Positions 44,001 to 56,600 of a stretch of DNA of 64,000 bases are shown one piece after another. The position numbers and the translations under genes were made by a program. The first letter of the stretch is position 1. Each line of letters begins with the position of its first letter. This stretch comes from Rapana venosa (Eukaryota; Mollusca; Gastropoda; Neogastropoda; Muricidae). The notes beneath the pieces are model-generated. The model was not told the origin of the DNA and did not search any database. It saw nothing but the letters and a program-made list of their open reading frames with translations. The stretch is from NCBI GenBank assembly GCA_028751875.1, contig CM054141.1, positions 45,275,011-45,339,010 of the forward strand. Reading direction: 5' to 3'.

Positions 44001-46589
44001 TGCCTGCCCCTTTTCTGTCTGGCTGCTTGGCTCCTGTTCTTCATTCTATACTCTCTCTCTTTTTTCTGTGTCTCTATCTCGTCTCTTTTTATCTAACACC
44101 CCCCCTTTTCCCCGGGAATGATTGACTTTTAAAGTCCCGACTTTGAGAAGAGAGCGCAAAATAGAGAAAAAAACGGTCCTTTTTAGAAGAAACAATTGTG
44201 ACTATGGCGAGTGAAAAGTTTGAAAAAATTGAAGATAACATAAAAGTATGTTTACTAAAGAAGGTGGAAAAAGAATAGATGATGGCGCCTTTCCCCCTGA
44301 AGCCTTTTAACAACCCGTTTGAACTAAAACATCACTGTGTAATGGGTATGACGGGGTCGTTGTTTAAATTAAAAAAAAATGGTTACCCCTGCCGGATTCG
44401 GGCCTTTGCAAACAAATTTTGGGTTTCTTGGTTATTAACATGAATTTTTTAATAGGAAAAGAAACAGACCCTGACCAAAGAGAGAGAGAGGGAGAGGGAA
44501 AAAGAAGAGAGAGAGAAAGAGAGAGAAGAGAGAGAGAGGAGAGAAAAGAAATGACAAAATTTTTATTTTCGAGGATAAAGAAAAGACCCTTGCTTTTTTA
44601 ATCCCCGCCCGCCCTTGGAAAAATATGATAATAAAATAAAATAAACCCCTAGCAATACATTACACAGTTTTCGGAAACAATGTCTACCAAAAATTTCCCC
44701 AAACAAAAAAAAAGAAGAGAGAGAGGGGGGATAAAAAAAAAAAAAAAGAAAGAAAAAAAGAGTTTTAGGGAAAAAAAAGTAAGAAAAAAGAAAAAAAAGA
44801 AAAAAAAAGAAAACAAAAAGAAAAACAAAAAACCCAAAGATAGCAAGAACCAAAGCAAAAAAAAAAACGGGAAACAACAACAAGGGGAGGGAAAAACCTA
44901 TCAACACAAACCCCGCCGCGCGCGCAACCACACCATGCATCAATGCCAAAATCAAATCTTTATAAATTTTCCATGTTTTAACATAGGGGAAGCTTCTCCC
45001 TTTTTGGGAAAATTAGCTATACAGGGAGAGAGAGAGAGGAGAGAGAGAGAGAAAAGAGAGAAAAAGGAAAAGGGGGAAAAGAGAGAGGAAGAGAGAGAGA
45101 GAGAGAGAGAGAGGGGTGGGGGGGTTGGGGGGGGGTTTTGGGGTGGGTTTGAAGGGTCAGCGAAAAATTAAAAAAAAGGGGAAACAACCCAAAAAAACCG
45201 GCACCCCTTAGAAAAAACGGGCTGGTGAGCAAAAGGGCGATATATGCAAAACCTTCCTATGCGTGACAAGTTGGTTTAAGGTTTTCCCCTGCATGTGCCC
45301 ACCCTTTTCCACCCACCCGTTTTTTCAATTCCGGGTATTTTGGTTTTGGGAAACTTTTAAAAAGGAACAGCCCAGTCCACCCTAAAAGCAAGGTAGAGGG
45401 GTTTCCCCAATTTGTTTGAGGCCTCCCGGGTTGGCTGCAATAGCTTGTTGCACAGACCCCTGAAAAATTAAAATTAATTTTGGGTTTCCCAGTGTGCACA
45501 CTCGGAAGATTTTAAGTAAATGAACTTTTGAGAAAAAAAAGTAAGTGCCTAAAAAATATTTTACTATTTTCGGGGTTTTTTTGTGTGTGTGCTTGATTTT
45601 TGGGATCTTTTTGTTTTTTTAAAAATGAAGTATCTTGCTATTTGTTACTTTTTTTTCCCTTTATTTTTCCCCCTTGTATGCTTGTAGAAAAAAAATTTTA
45701 AAGGGCTGCCTTTGAAAATTTTTTTTGGGGTTGCCTTTTTGTTTCTTTTTTTGGAAAAATTTTGGTTGCTTTCCCTTTTGGGTTTTTTGAAAAAAAAAAA
45801 TTTATTTTTAAAAAAAAATTCTTCCAGAAAATTTTTGGAGCGTTTTTAAAAAGGGGGGCCCACCTCCCCCCTTAGAAAAATTGCCCTTTCCCCCAAACCT
45901 CTTTCTCAACTATTTTAAAAAGGGAAAAATTTTTTGCAGTTTCCTAAAACCCCCCCCCCCCCCCCCCCCCCCCAAACCCTTCCCTTTCCTCCCCTCCTTT
46001 GGGGTTTAAATTATTTTTTATAATTTTCAGTTTCCGAAAAACCCCCTTCCCACCCACTCCCCCGTAAATTTTTCTGATGTCGGGTACTGGGGTTTAACCG
46101 TTTAAAGGGAAAGGGGCAAACAGTTTCCCCAAGGTCCCCAATGAGAAAATAAAAGAAAGGAGTATATTTTGGTTGGGCCCGGAAACGTAGGTACTTGGCA
46201 AGTTCTTCTTTGTCTGTCACGTTTATTCTTTTTGCCTTTTTTTAAATGTAATTTGAAAATGTTGTTTTTTCGAAACGGGATTTTTTTTTCCCCCCCCCCC
46301 CCCCCAAAATTTCCCAAGGGAAAGGCTTTTAAAAAAGGGGTTTTGGAATTTTTTTTGAAATGCCTTGCTTTAAAAAAAAATTATGTATTTTTTATTTATC
46401 ATTTTAAATGTTATTGTTCCTTTTGTACTTTACACTTGTTTTTCATTTTTTTCGGGACTGGGTAAAATCCCTTTTAGTGAATTTTTGTTAGGTTTATTTT
46501 TCCCGTTTTAAGTTTTCGTAATCACCCCCTACAAATTTAAAAAGGGGAAAGGGAAATTTAAAACTTGAACTTTTTTTTATTTATTATTT
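44001..46589. other. Poor-quality low-complexity sequence, no gene seen
   Basis: Contains GA tracts at about 44480-44545 and 45020-45115, an A-rich block at 44705-44875, and C runs at about 45949-45973 and 46289-46305. Everything between is broken by homopolymers. Frames of up to 163 residues (for example Lys/Glu-rich 44680-45171) come from these tracts. Nothing is recognised on either strand. Confidence 0.55.
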
Positions 46590-46990
46590 ATACCACTTTT
46601 GTCCGGGGTTTCTGCGTGAAATTTTGGGTGCTCCCCCCGGGGGGCGCGTCGCTACAAGAGCAGGCCCCGCTTTTTTTTTTGGGCGCAAAATGTATTCATT
46701 TTTCCCATCAAGTGGCTTTTTCTAAGAATTTTGCCGGGGGCAACTCTCTTTTTGCCCCTTGGGGTTTTTTTTACGGGGCGCTGAAAAAGAGTTAAACACA
46801 CGGGACCTTTGGTTTTTTCGTTCATCCGAAAATCTACCCAATCGCCCCCCACCTTTTTTATTTGGGTGGGGGGAAAAATTTCGGGGCCCCAAAAGGGTTC
46901 GAACCCCCCGCACACTCCGCCCACCGGAAATTTGCTTTCTAGACAGGCGCGTTAAACCCCTTTTAAACCAAACCTAAACCACCTTTAAAT
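46590..46990 (-). mobile_element. tRNA-derived SINE, decayed copy
   Basis: On the minus strand it has the module order of the SINEs at 12.6 k and 57.7 k: the GAGCAGCCC-like module (46620-46665), TCTGTAGAAAA equivalent (near 46725), AAGAACCC-like sequence (46760-46775), GACGATAAAC equivalent near 46810-46825, and a possible B box (GGGTTCGAACCC, palindromic) at about 46887-46898. Homopolymer-type errors are frequent. Confidence 0.7.
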
Positions 46991-49182
46991 TTGATTTGCC
47001 ATTTTTTTAATGTAATTTTTAAATGTTGTCTTTCACAAATGACTTTTCTGTATTTGAGTTTAGAGGTTTAAGGGGGAAAACCCAAAGCCCATAATTTGGA
47101 GGGGGCTTTATAACAGGTTGAACTTCAATTTGTAAAGGTTAAAAGGGTTTTCCTTAAAAAGCTGTCCCGCCCCCACAAACCCGGTTTTTCAAAAGAAAGT
47201 AAAACAATAGGGAGGCAAAAAATTCGAAAAAACAAACAAAGCACTCCAACAAAAACATAATTTGAACCAAAAAAATTTTTAAGGGAAAATTTTTTTTCCC
47301 CGGGGACAGATTTGGTTTTTTTTTTTCCCTGTGTGTTTTTTGGAACGTCCCCCTTTACGCGGTGTCTTGCATGCTTTTTTTTGGTGTTTCGTTTTCGGGG
47401 GTTTTGAAGTTTAAAAGATGCTGGAGCCTTTAACCATTTCAATTTTTCAAACATGACACACTGTTTTTGGGGCCTTTTCCCAAAGTCCCCCGGGTTTTAC
47501 GCCAGAAAAATGCTAGAGAACCCTTTCAAGCAGGTATCCCCAACCGAAGTCGGATGCGTGGCCTACTTGTCAGGCCCTTTAAAGGCAAACGCAACTTTTT
47601 TTAAAACTCAAATGACAATTTAACAATAGGTGCCCGTTGAGCGTTTCAACGACGAAGGAAAAGGGAAAACCCGGGGGATCTAGGTGATCAGATACGGAAT
47701 AATTGGGGGCAGTCCCCTGAGAGGCCCCCGGCACTGTACCTTTAAAACAGAACCTCGGGGTTGTTGAAAATGGCAAGCCCCCCCTCTCCCCCCCAAAAGA
47801 CATGCTGGATATGTTTTTTGGGAAAACCCTACTTTCCTGCCCGGGTATCTGCCCCCCCCCCCCCCCCCCTTATTTGGTTCAAAAGATTGGGGCTTTTTAA
47901 AAGGGGGGCCCCCAAGGGGGACAAAGGGGTGAAAATTTCACAGTACAAAATTTCTTTTTATCTTTTTGTCTCTTTTCTTTTTTATTTTGTTGTTGTTGTT
48001 CCTTGTGTGTGTATGTGTGGTGTAGTGTAGTATTATTCAGTTTTAAAAGTCTTCCAAATAAACAGTGATTTCAAAGGGGAAAAAGGGAATTTTTGTGTGT
48101 GTGAGTGTGTGTTTGTGTGTGTGAGGGGTGGGGGTGTGTTTTTGTGTGTGGTGTGTTTTTTTTTTTTTAAGGGGAAATGCATATAAACTAATCATTGACA
48201 ATTTTCCCAAAAATTAATAATATAAAGCGTTAAAAAAAAACTTTGAAAAGTTTGAAAAAACAGTCGAAAAACAAACTTTGCAAATTTTTAAAACTAAATA
48301 AAAAACAATGTACTTTTAGGATCTGATAAAGGAAAAATGAGTTAATTTACCCAAAACTTTTCCCTTTTATTAAAGGGGGGTCTTTAATTTGGGGCCCAAG
48401 CAACGGACTGGGAAGACGGGTAAAAAAGGGTTTTTGAACTGGGAATTTTTAAGGAACTGAAACGTTGGTAATATTTCGCCACAGATACAAGTTGCGGATT
48501 TTGAAAAAATTTTGATCTAAAAGCATTAGTTTAAACCTGTTTGATAAGTGAAAAAACTTTCTATATTCTTTTTGAATTAAAGGCAAATTTTATATCTTCA
48601 TAAGATAAAAATGAGTTTTTAAATCAAACCCGGAAAAAACCCTTTTTTTTTAAAAGTACTCTTTTGGGTCGAACCCTCCATTCACGAACCTCTCTACCCT
48701 ATTCTATGCTTCAGTTGATATTGAGAGTGTGAAAAAGTAAGCCAGTTTAAACGCCCTTTAAACCTTGAAAAATGTCAGTGTGACGCAGACAACGACAACA
48801 GCACACAGGATTGAAGTTCATTGTAAGGTATTCTTGAAGTTCAAATCTTGCCACGGTGTGAAAAATGAAACTCTTCTGGTTCCTAAAAGGGCCCTTATCT
48901 TTCAGTACAAGTGTTTGGATTCCTCTCTTTTTCTCTCTCTCTCTTTTTTCTCTCTCTCTCTCTCAAAACCACAAACCACACACACACACCACACAAAAAT
49001 TCACTGGCATGCCCATGTGGCACAATGTGCAGGGAAACCCCCCGCCCACCTCCTACACACACACAATTCTGACAATTTAACATTTTTTATGGTATCCACA
49101 CATCTAACTACACATGTCATAAATTTTTGTATAGTTTAAGCTTCTCGATCAAAACACGAAAAAACCTCACTTTGGAGAATTC
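46991..49182. other. Poor-quality sequence with (TG)n and (CT)n/(CA)n tracts
   Basis: A TG tract lies at about 48090-48160, a C run at 47849-47868, CT tracts at 48925-48963 and a CA tract at 48970-48997. The minus frame 47125-47454 (Lys-rich then hydrophobic) shows no recognisable family. No gene is called in this stretch. Confidence 0.5.
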
Positions 49183-49549
49183 ATGGTGCTGAGTGGTAGA
49201 AAACAAAACAAGTTCAGAAAACTGCTTGTACTTGGGTGCTCGTCGTATCAACGCAATGAGGGAAAAACGCACGGAAAGACAGGCGGTAGCATCACTTACC
49301 TCTTAGCCAGTGCAGCATCTCTCATTGGGAGATGGGGAAAGTTACATCTTCAAACAATACGAAGCGTTCTGTGGGGCCTTGTCGTAGCAGACGAAAACAA
49401 GAGGGCCCGGTTTCCCGGACACGTGATTGCAGCAGCCAATCCAAGCCGGACAAGGTGGCTCTCGTTAGCTTAAAAGTCAACCAGCCCCATGATTCTCCAG
49501 ATCAGTGAGTGTTATTCGGGATTTAAAAGTTGTCATTGAAAACCTGTGT
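49183..49549 (+). other. Unassigned sequence, possibly LINE 5' region
   Basis: A 96-residue plus-strand frame (49183-49473) begins MVLSGRKQNKFRKLLVLGCS and resembles nothing I can name. Its position directly upstream of a CR1-type ORF1 makes a 5' UTR or the beginning of ORF1 possible, but this is only inference. Confidence 0.3.
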
Positions 49550-50545
49550 CAAAGAATAACATCTCTCGAGCAGTTTGTATCCAGTCAAAATGAAATTATA
49601 GAGTGTTTGAGGCCTTCCAGCAAATGGAAAACACAATCTAACAAAACAAAAGAAACACGACAGATGATCTGACTCGCATTTAACCCTCGCTGATGCCTGA
49701 GGTGCTCCCCAATAGTGTGTTCCCATCCAAACAGCCTGTAACTCCACCCTCAAAATAAACCTAGGCATCAGCTTGCAGTCAAGCTTAAAGAAAACAAAAA
49801 GAAACTCAGAAAACGGGCCGATGACGTTAATGTTTGTGGCTTTGGCTCTGGGTCAAAAAAAACAAAGAAAGTCCATGGCCGTGGAAAATAGATCTGGCAG
49901 CAAATAGCGATTTCCTGTAGTGGTTCTTCTCACGATTCCATCACAAAGGGAGTGAATGGTACCGATTGGGTCGTTCTTATGGTTTTACAAACATATCTGT
50001 AAGGCCCACACAATCAAGGACCTGGGACAGTCGCTACAGTCAGCCTCTCAGACAGTGAAAAGCCAGTGGATGGCTTTGTTATCCACTGTGGAATAAATGA
50101 CATTAAAAGTTCTGAGCCACAAGTAGCTTGTAAAAGCTTGGCAAAATACATCAGAATCATCTCCAGTGAACACCCCAAAGCAAGGATCGTTGTCAGTAAA
50201 ATAGCGCCAGTAAAAGATCCCCAGCTTCATTCAAAACGAGAAATTGTTAATGCATTTTGAGTTCTGACTACTTGGTTAAGCTCTGTCTCCTGTCTACTCA
50301 CTCAAACCTGCACACGGACTCCAGACTCTGAAGGATGGCCTTCCCACCAGGAAAAGGGTTCAGCGTGCTGGCTGCCAACATCGGCGACACGTCCGCCAAC
50401 TCTTTTGGGAAAAGCCAAGAAGACCCTTCAGGTACAACAGGGCAACAGCCACCCAGGAATCATCAAAGAAATGCTGTGTACCCACCTTTACTAGAAGCAA
50501 AAGCCCATGGTGGAATCTATTTCAACGTGTTAAGAAACTTTTAAC
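49550..50545 (+). mobile_element. CR1-type LINE ORF1 with SGNH/GDSL-esterase-like domain, broken
   Basis: Across frames the sequence gives KWKTQSNKTKETRQ (near 49625), then KENKKK- and ADDV-type sequence near 49780-49830, then NISVRPTQ (near 49990). In the open frame from 50066 there is DGFVIHCGINDIKSSEPQ and ARIVVSKIAPVKDPQLHSKR. CGINDI at 50087-50104 fits block III (GxND) of the SGNH hydrolase fold; SIAPVKD-type sequence follows it as usual. The later GKGFSVLAANIG segment near 50345-50385 is where block V (DxxH) should lie; the catalytic region just before it is frameshifted. Esterase-like ORF1 proteins are known in CR1-clade elements. The stop codon at 50258-50260 and indels make this copy defective. 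Confidence 0.7.
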
Positions 50546-50799
50546 TTTAAAGAAAAGGACAGAACCTGAGGGTATGTAAGATCTGTGTCAATTTCAGAGC
50601 TATCGTGACTGATTGTTCTCTTGCCTATTGTTTAAAAGACTGTATTGTATTAGATATCTCGCAGGTGTTTTTTTTTTTGGTTTCATTGTATGTAATTATT
50701 TCTGACTTACATTTTCGTTTTCCCTTAGAACTTTTTATTTGTTTAATTATTTTTAAACTGTGTTTCTATACAAATCCTTGTAAAACAACACCCAAATTG

Positions 50800-51350
50800 T
50801 GACTTATTTATAAAAATGGTAAAAAAATGTCCCCTTTAAAATTTTGCAGTGGAACTGCAGATCTGTGACAACAAATTTGCCCTATTTAAATTTAATCTTT
50901 CATGTTTAGATTGAGGTTTTTGTCTTCAATCTTTAAACCCAACAGAAATCGAACCCAATCTCAATAATTACATTTTCCACCCCATCTATGAACTGTTGCA
51001 AACGTGCGAAAAAATTGGGCTGCCATCTTGTGCAAAAGGAATTTAAAAAAATGAATGTAACCCCCCAGTTCCAACAAAATTTCCGAACTGCACCGTTTTG
51101 CTCATGCTAAAAATCAGCAAATCTATAAATCTAAATGTTGTTCGGGATTTTGCCAAAAGGCCCCAAAGACAGTAACACAGAAAGGGTTTCGCACTTTTTC
51201 AGATTCCAAAAAGAAAAGGTTAATTGGGGGATTTTAATGCACACCCCCTTTGGGAAAAAATGGACATTAACCATATCGATTTATCGAAACGTAATTGATT
51301 CTTGTTGTTCTTTCTTAATGTGGTAACATTACAAGAACCCAATATTTTGA
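50800..51350 (+). mobile_element. CR1/Jockey-type LINE ORF2 start: EEP endonuclease remnant
   Basis: About 250 bases after the ORF1, the sequence reads in several frames as the N-terminus of an endonuclease: a WNCRSV-like start near 50850, F..SCLDFEVF and ETWL equivalents, then SVYCPKAPNTVT-like near 51140-51175, and the motif GDFNAH at about 51226-51242 followed by PLW/G-like residues. It stops at a TG microsatellite at 51357; RT sequence is absent. Together with the ORF1 it is the 5' half of one element, truncated at its 3' side. Confidence 0.65.
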
Positions 51351-51356
51351 ATCAGA

Positions 51357-51445
51357 GACTGGTGTATGTGTGTGTATGGTGTTGTGTGTGTTGTGTGTGT
51401 GTGTATGTTGTGTGTTTATGTGTGTGTGTAATGTGTTGTATGCGT
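51357..51445. repeat. (TG)n microsatellite
   Basis: TG/TGTA repeats immediately following the broken endonuclease. The Val/Cys-rich frame crossing it is not a protein. Confidence 0.8.
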
Positions 51446-51449
51446 TTAA

Positions 51450-51645
51450 AAGTTGTCACCGCCAAAGGGCCTCGGTCTCTTTTTAATCCGAAGGACTTTT
51501 GCGGGAGGGAGTTAGCACTGATAGAAACTCAAGTGGAAACCCCTTGAGGGGTGCCTCGGTGGTGGTGACCCCGGGGCCGTCAGATAACAAAAACAACGCT
51601 TTAAAACTAGGCTATCCACGCCGCTAATAATAATAATATAATACT
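51450..51645 (+). repeat. Dispersed repeat fragment ending in (TAA)n
   Basis: Shares GGCCTCGGT..., TCCGAAGGACTTTTG and the CCCCTTGA block with 13285-13390 and its mirror near 32470-32560. It ends in TAATAATAATA at about 51624-51642. Likely part of a SINE-like or short non-autonomous repeat. Confidence 0.55.
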
Positions 51646-51814
51646 GTAAGGAATTTAATAGGAGGGGTAGGGGGGTGATGTGGGATGGGTTTGGAACAAT
51701 GATACCCTGGATAAAAAGAATCGCCCAGAAACGACAGGATCAGCAGTTTCAGGTGTGAACCACCCTTCAGAATTCCTTTAACCACGAGCACGACGATCTG
51801 GATTACTGAAGTAT

Positions 51815-53490
51815 GGCACCCTGGCCATGAACCAACGTCCAAGCCTGCATCGTCAGTACCATGGCATTGGCACAACGTCCAGCCTGCATCGTCAGTACAC
51901 TGGCCTGCAACCAACGTCCAAGCTGCATCGCCAGTACACTGGCCATGCCCAACGTCAAGCCTGCATCGTCAGTTACCAGGCCAGGCATCAACGTCCAAGC
52001 CTGCATCGTCAGTACTACTGGCCATGCACACACGTCAAGCCTGCATCGCCCAGTTACACTGGCCATGCACCAACTTCAAGCACTGCATCACCAGTACAAT
52101 GGCCATGCACCAACGTCCAGCTGCATCGCAGTACAATGGCCATTGCACAACGTCCAAGCCTGCATCGCCAGTTTACATGGCCATGCACAACGTCAAGCCT
52201 GCATCGCCAGTACATGGCCATGCACCACGCCCAAGCCTGCATAGGCCAGTACACTGCGCCCTGCACCCAACGTCCACGCCTGCATCGCCAGTCAATGGCA
52301 TTCACCAACGTCCAAGCTGCATCGCCGTACACTGGCCAAGCACCAACGTCCAAGCCTGCACCGCCAGTAATGGCATGCCCAACGGTCCAAGCCTGCACCC
52401 GTCAGTACACTGGCATGCACCAACGTCCAAGCTGCATCGTCAGTACACTGGCCATGCACATACGTCCAAGCCTGCATGCCAGTACACTGCCATGCACCAA
52501 CGTCGAAGCCAGCTCGCCAGTACACTGGCCATGCACAAAGTCCAATCCTGTACAAGGCCCTGCTCCAAACGTCCAAGCCTGCATCGCAGTGCACTGGCCA
52601 TGCAACAACGTCAAGCTTGATCGCAGTACACTGGCCATTGCCCAAGTCAAGCCTGCCTGCCAGTACACTGGCCGTGACTAACGTCGAATCCTGCATCGCA
52701 GTCATGGCATGCTATAACGTCCAAGCCTGCATCGCAGGTACACTGGCCTTGCACCAAAGTCCAAGCCTGCATGTCAGTACCCTGGGCTCATGCACGACGT
52801 CCAACGCCTGTACCACTGGCAGTGCACCAACGACAAGCCTGCATCGCCGTACACTGGCCATGCACCAACGGGCGAAGCCTGCATCGCCAGAACACTTGCC
52901 ATGCACCAACTTACAAGCCCTAGTACACTGGCCAAGCACCAACGTCAAGGCTGCATCGCCAAGTTACACTGGCCAATGCACCACGTTCATGCCTTGCATA
53001 GCAAGTACACTGGCCATGCCCCAACGTCCAAGTCTGCATCGGCCAGTACACTGGCATCGCCTAACGCTCCAAGCATGCATCGCCAGTACACTGGCCATGC
53101 ATCAACGTCCAAGCCTGCCTCGCCAGACACTGGCATGCACCAACGTCCAAGACTGCATCGCAGTACACTGGCCATGCACCAACGTCCAAGCCTGCATCGT
53201 CAGTACACTGGCCATGCCCAACGTCCAAGCCTGCATCGCCAGATACACTGGCCATGCACCAAGTCCAAGCCTGCATAGTCAGACATGGCCATGCACCAAC
53301 GTCCAAAGCCTTGCATCGCCAGTACAATGGCCTTGATTACGTCCAAGCCTGCCATCGCCAGTTACACTGGCCATGCACCAACGTCCAGGCTGCATCGCCA
53401 GTAAACTGGCCATGCACAACGTCCAAGCCTGCATCGCAGTACATTGGCCATTGCACAACGATCCAAGGCCTGCATCACCAGTTCACTGGC
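51815..53490 (+). repeat. Minisatellite of about 40-bp units, roughly 40 copies
   Basis: About 1.68 kb of tandem repeats. The consensus consists of CCAACGTCCAAGCC followed by a 26-base segment from TGCAT to ATGCA whose core is GCCAGTACACTGGC. The 26-base segment is an inverted repeat: TGCAT pairs with ATGCA, and GCCAGT with ACTGGC around AC, with one C/C mismatch. An intact example is 53076-53101. Units differ mostly by single-base deletions. The consensus contains no stop trinucleotide in any of the six frames, which creates long spurious frames of up to 286 residues on the plus strand. It ends sharply at about 53490 beside the RTE element. Confidence 0.95.
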
Positions 53491-53689
53491 AAACTTCTTG
53501 AACCGTTGATTGACGACTTCTTTGATACACATTCTTTGAGAAGGAGGTGGCTGGATCGGACAGTCTTCGTTCCATGCTAACAAGTAAGCGCGAGGATCCC
53601 CTTCCGCTTTGCTCTTTCTTCTCTGTTGACGGGAATTACCAAACATGGACAGTATGCAAGTAAAGACATGCCGGATCGGTTGAGGCCAG

Positions 53690-56600
53690 AATACAACAAC
53701 CGCGCCTTCCATTGAGTTCGTTCCAGATGGAGGTGGGAAAATATGCGAACTGGACGCCAAACAACAGACGATCAAACTCCAGGCTGAGAGAACCATATTT
53801 GGTACATGGAAATCCGTACCTTGCACGCATGTGGAAGGGTCCAGAAACTAAACATGAACTACGAAGCATACCGAATGGGAACTACTTGGACTGGCCGAAG
53901 TCCGTTGGGTCGGATTTCGGCGAAAAAACCACAGAAGAAGATCACAAACTATGGAATAGTGGCGTCGAACTCCAAACACCAACACGGAGTAGGATTTCTT
54001 GTAAACAAGTAAGAGGACTAACAGTGTCATCAGCTTACCCCAATCTAAAGCAGACTGTTTCTCCATGCGTGTCGCAGCAAAACCACACAACATGACCATC
54101 ATACAAGTCTAATGCACCAACATCAGCTACGATGATGAAGCAATCGGGGTGTTTCTACGGAGGATTTGGAGAGCGCCATCAAATCAACTCCAAAGAAGGA
54201 CTTTCTCCGTGATCCAGGGCGACTGGAATGCCAAGATCGGACCTGACGCTTATGACCAATGGCCGGGGACAATAGGCCGTTTTGGCGTGGACAAACCAAT
54301 GATAGAGGTCTCAACTTTTGGAATTCGCAAGCCCACAAATCTTACTGTCGCCAACACCCTATACCCCCACAAGACATCAAGAAAAACGACGTGGCACTCA
54401 CCGAAGGGAAAAAGACACATAAACCAGATTGACTACATCTTGGCCCCCAAACGATTTAAAGTCGAGCAAATCAACAAAGCCCAACAAGAACCTTCCCTGG
54501 CGCTGATATTGGCAGTGACCACGACATGGAAACTCATGACCCTACAGATCAAGCTGAAGACCAAAAAACCAGAAAGAAATTCCCGTTTGCGGTTCAACAG
54601 GGAAAAAGCTGAAGGACCCCGAAGTCGCTGAAATCTTTTAAAGCTGAGATAGGGGGCAGATTTGCAGCATTGAATTTCCCCCCAAGATGACATCAACAAC
54701 CTCACTGAGACCTTCAGCAAGACCATTCAGGAGACAGCGCTGGAGATCCTTGGGAAAGAAAGGAAAAAGAACCAACCGTGGGTTACCAACGATATCTTGG
54801 ACCTGTGCGATCAACGTAGGGAGCTAAAGCCAAAGAAATACAAAACCCAGAAACGGCCGAAGAGTATAGAACAGTCAACAGGTCAATCAAGAAGAAGATG
54901 ACTGAGGCCATGGGGAACTGGATTCAAAACAATGCTCCAAGGTTGAGAAAGGCAATGGCGAAAGGAACAGAAAGGGAGGCGTACCAGACCATCAAGGTAC
55001 TAACCAAGTCCCAGCACCAAAGACCCCCGGGTTATTGATAGACAAAGGGGGTCAATCCTTAAACAGAGAGCGCCACTATCATGAAGAGATGGACAGAATA
55101 TTGCAGCGACCTGTACAACTACAACTGAAAGGCTGATCCGAACAAACTTCACGAGCAAGATCCCAGACCATCAGATCCTGAAAGCACACAGGTGCTGGAG
55201 GAAAGGTAGAAGAAGCAGTAAGATCCTTGAAAGGAGGCAAGTCACCAGGGATTGAAAACCCATCCCGGGCTGAGCTCCATCAAGAACGGAGGCCCAGAAA
55301 TGATCAAGGCCCTAACAATCATCTGCCAACGCATCTGGACCCAAGCAAAGATGGCCTGAACAGTGGACCCAATCCATCATAGTTCCACTTCCAAAGAAGG
55401 GAGACATGAAGAAGTGCCAAAATTACAGAACAGTCTGATAAGCCAACCAAGCAAAGTTTGCTACGCATTGCCTTGAACAGACTGAAACCACAAGCAGAAG
55501 AAATCCTATCAGAAACAGACAGGATTCAGACCAGGTCGAAGCACTGTCCGAACAGATCTCAACATCAGAATGCTCAATAGAGAAGCATCTCCAACATCAA
55601 CACAAACTCTACAACAACTTCATTTACTTCAAGAAGGCCTTCGACCGAGTGTGGCAAGAAGCTCTGTGGCAAGTCATGAGAGACTATAACTTCGACGAGG
55701 ACCTGATTCAAGTCATCCAGGCGCTGTATGTAGCTCCACATTTCAGTCCTCATGGGTGGAGAAAAACGGGGAGTTCTTCCGGACTTCAGTTGGAGTTCGA
55801 CAAGGCTGCCCGCTATCCCCCGTTCTTTTCAACGTGTTCCTGGAGAACATCATGCAGGAGGCCCTCCTTACTTCAAGACCACCCAAACACAATAGGAGGA
55901 AGGGAGTCTGCAATCTTCGATTCGCAGACGATATGATCTCATGGGGCCCCAGTGAAGAAGAACTCCAGGATCTCACCACCAGACTGGAAACATCAGCCAA
56001 TGCCCACGGTATGGAGATCAGCACGGAAAAAGAGCAAGATCCTATGAACAATACCACACCGACCACTCCCACCAGCATCAAGATGAGTGGCGAGATACTA
56101 GAAGAAGGTGGAAACTTTCAAAATACCTTGGAGCAGTCATCACCAAAGAAGGGACGAGCACACAAGAGGTGAAGATTTAGACTTGCTGTGGCACTCTCCC
56201 TCCATGACTAACTGGCGAAAGTGTGGAGAAACCACAACATCAGAACCCACCTAAGGTCAACTCTACAAGGCACTCGTCACATCCATTGCCTTGTTTCACT
56301 GTTTAAGCATGGACATTTACTGCCGATTTTTGAACGTCGCATTCGAGCCTTTGAGATGAGTGCCTCAGGCGGATCCTGAACATCAAACCCACAGAGACCA
56401 TTTAAAAACCCAAATTTCTACGTCTGGCAGCAGATCGATGGCACTGGCTGGCAAACAAAACCATTGCTAGATACAGTCAAACGGAGGAAACTGAAATGGT
56501 TTGGCCACACAACAAGGCATAACAGGCTGTCAAAGACAGTCCTGCAGGGAATGGTGGAAGGAGCAAGGAGGCAGGGAGACCACGCAAAAGCTGGATATCC

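Noticed and set aside
51827..53336. Open frames of 284, 286, 198 and 162 residues as repeat-containing proteins
   Set aside because: They are overlapping registers of a stop-free tandem repeat and switch frame at indels; no start context or conserved domain supports any of them.
51815..53490. CRISPR-like array
   Set aside because: The repeats are directly contiguous, without unique spacers, and the setting is an animal genome; it is a minisatellite.
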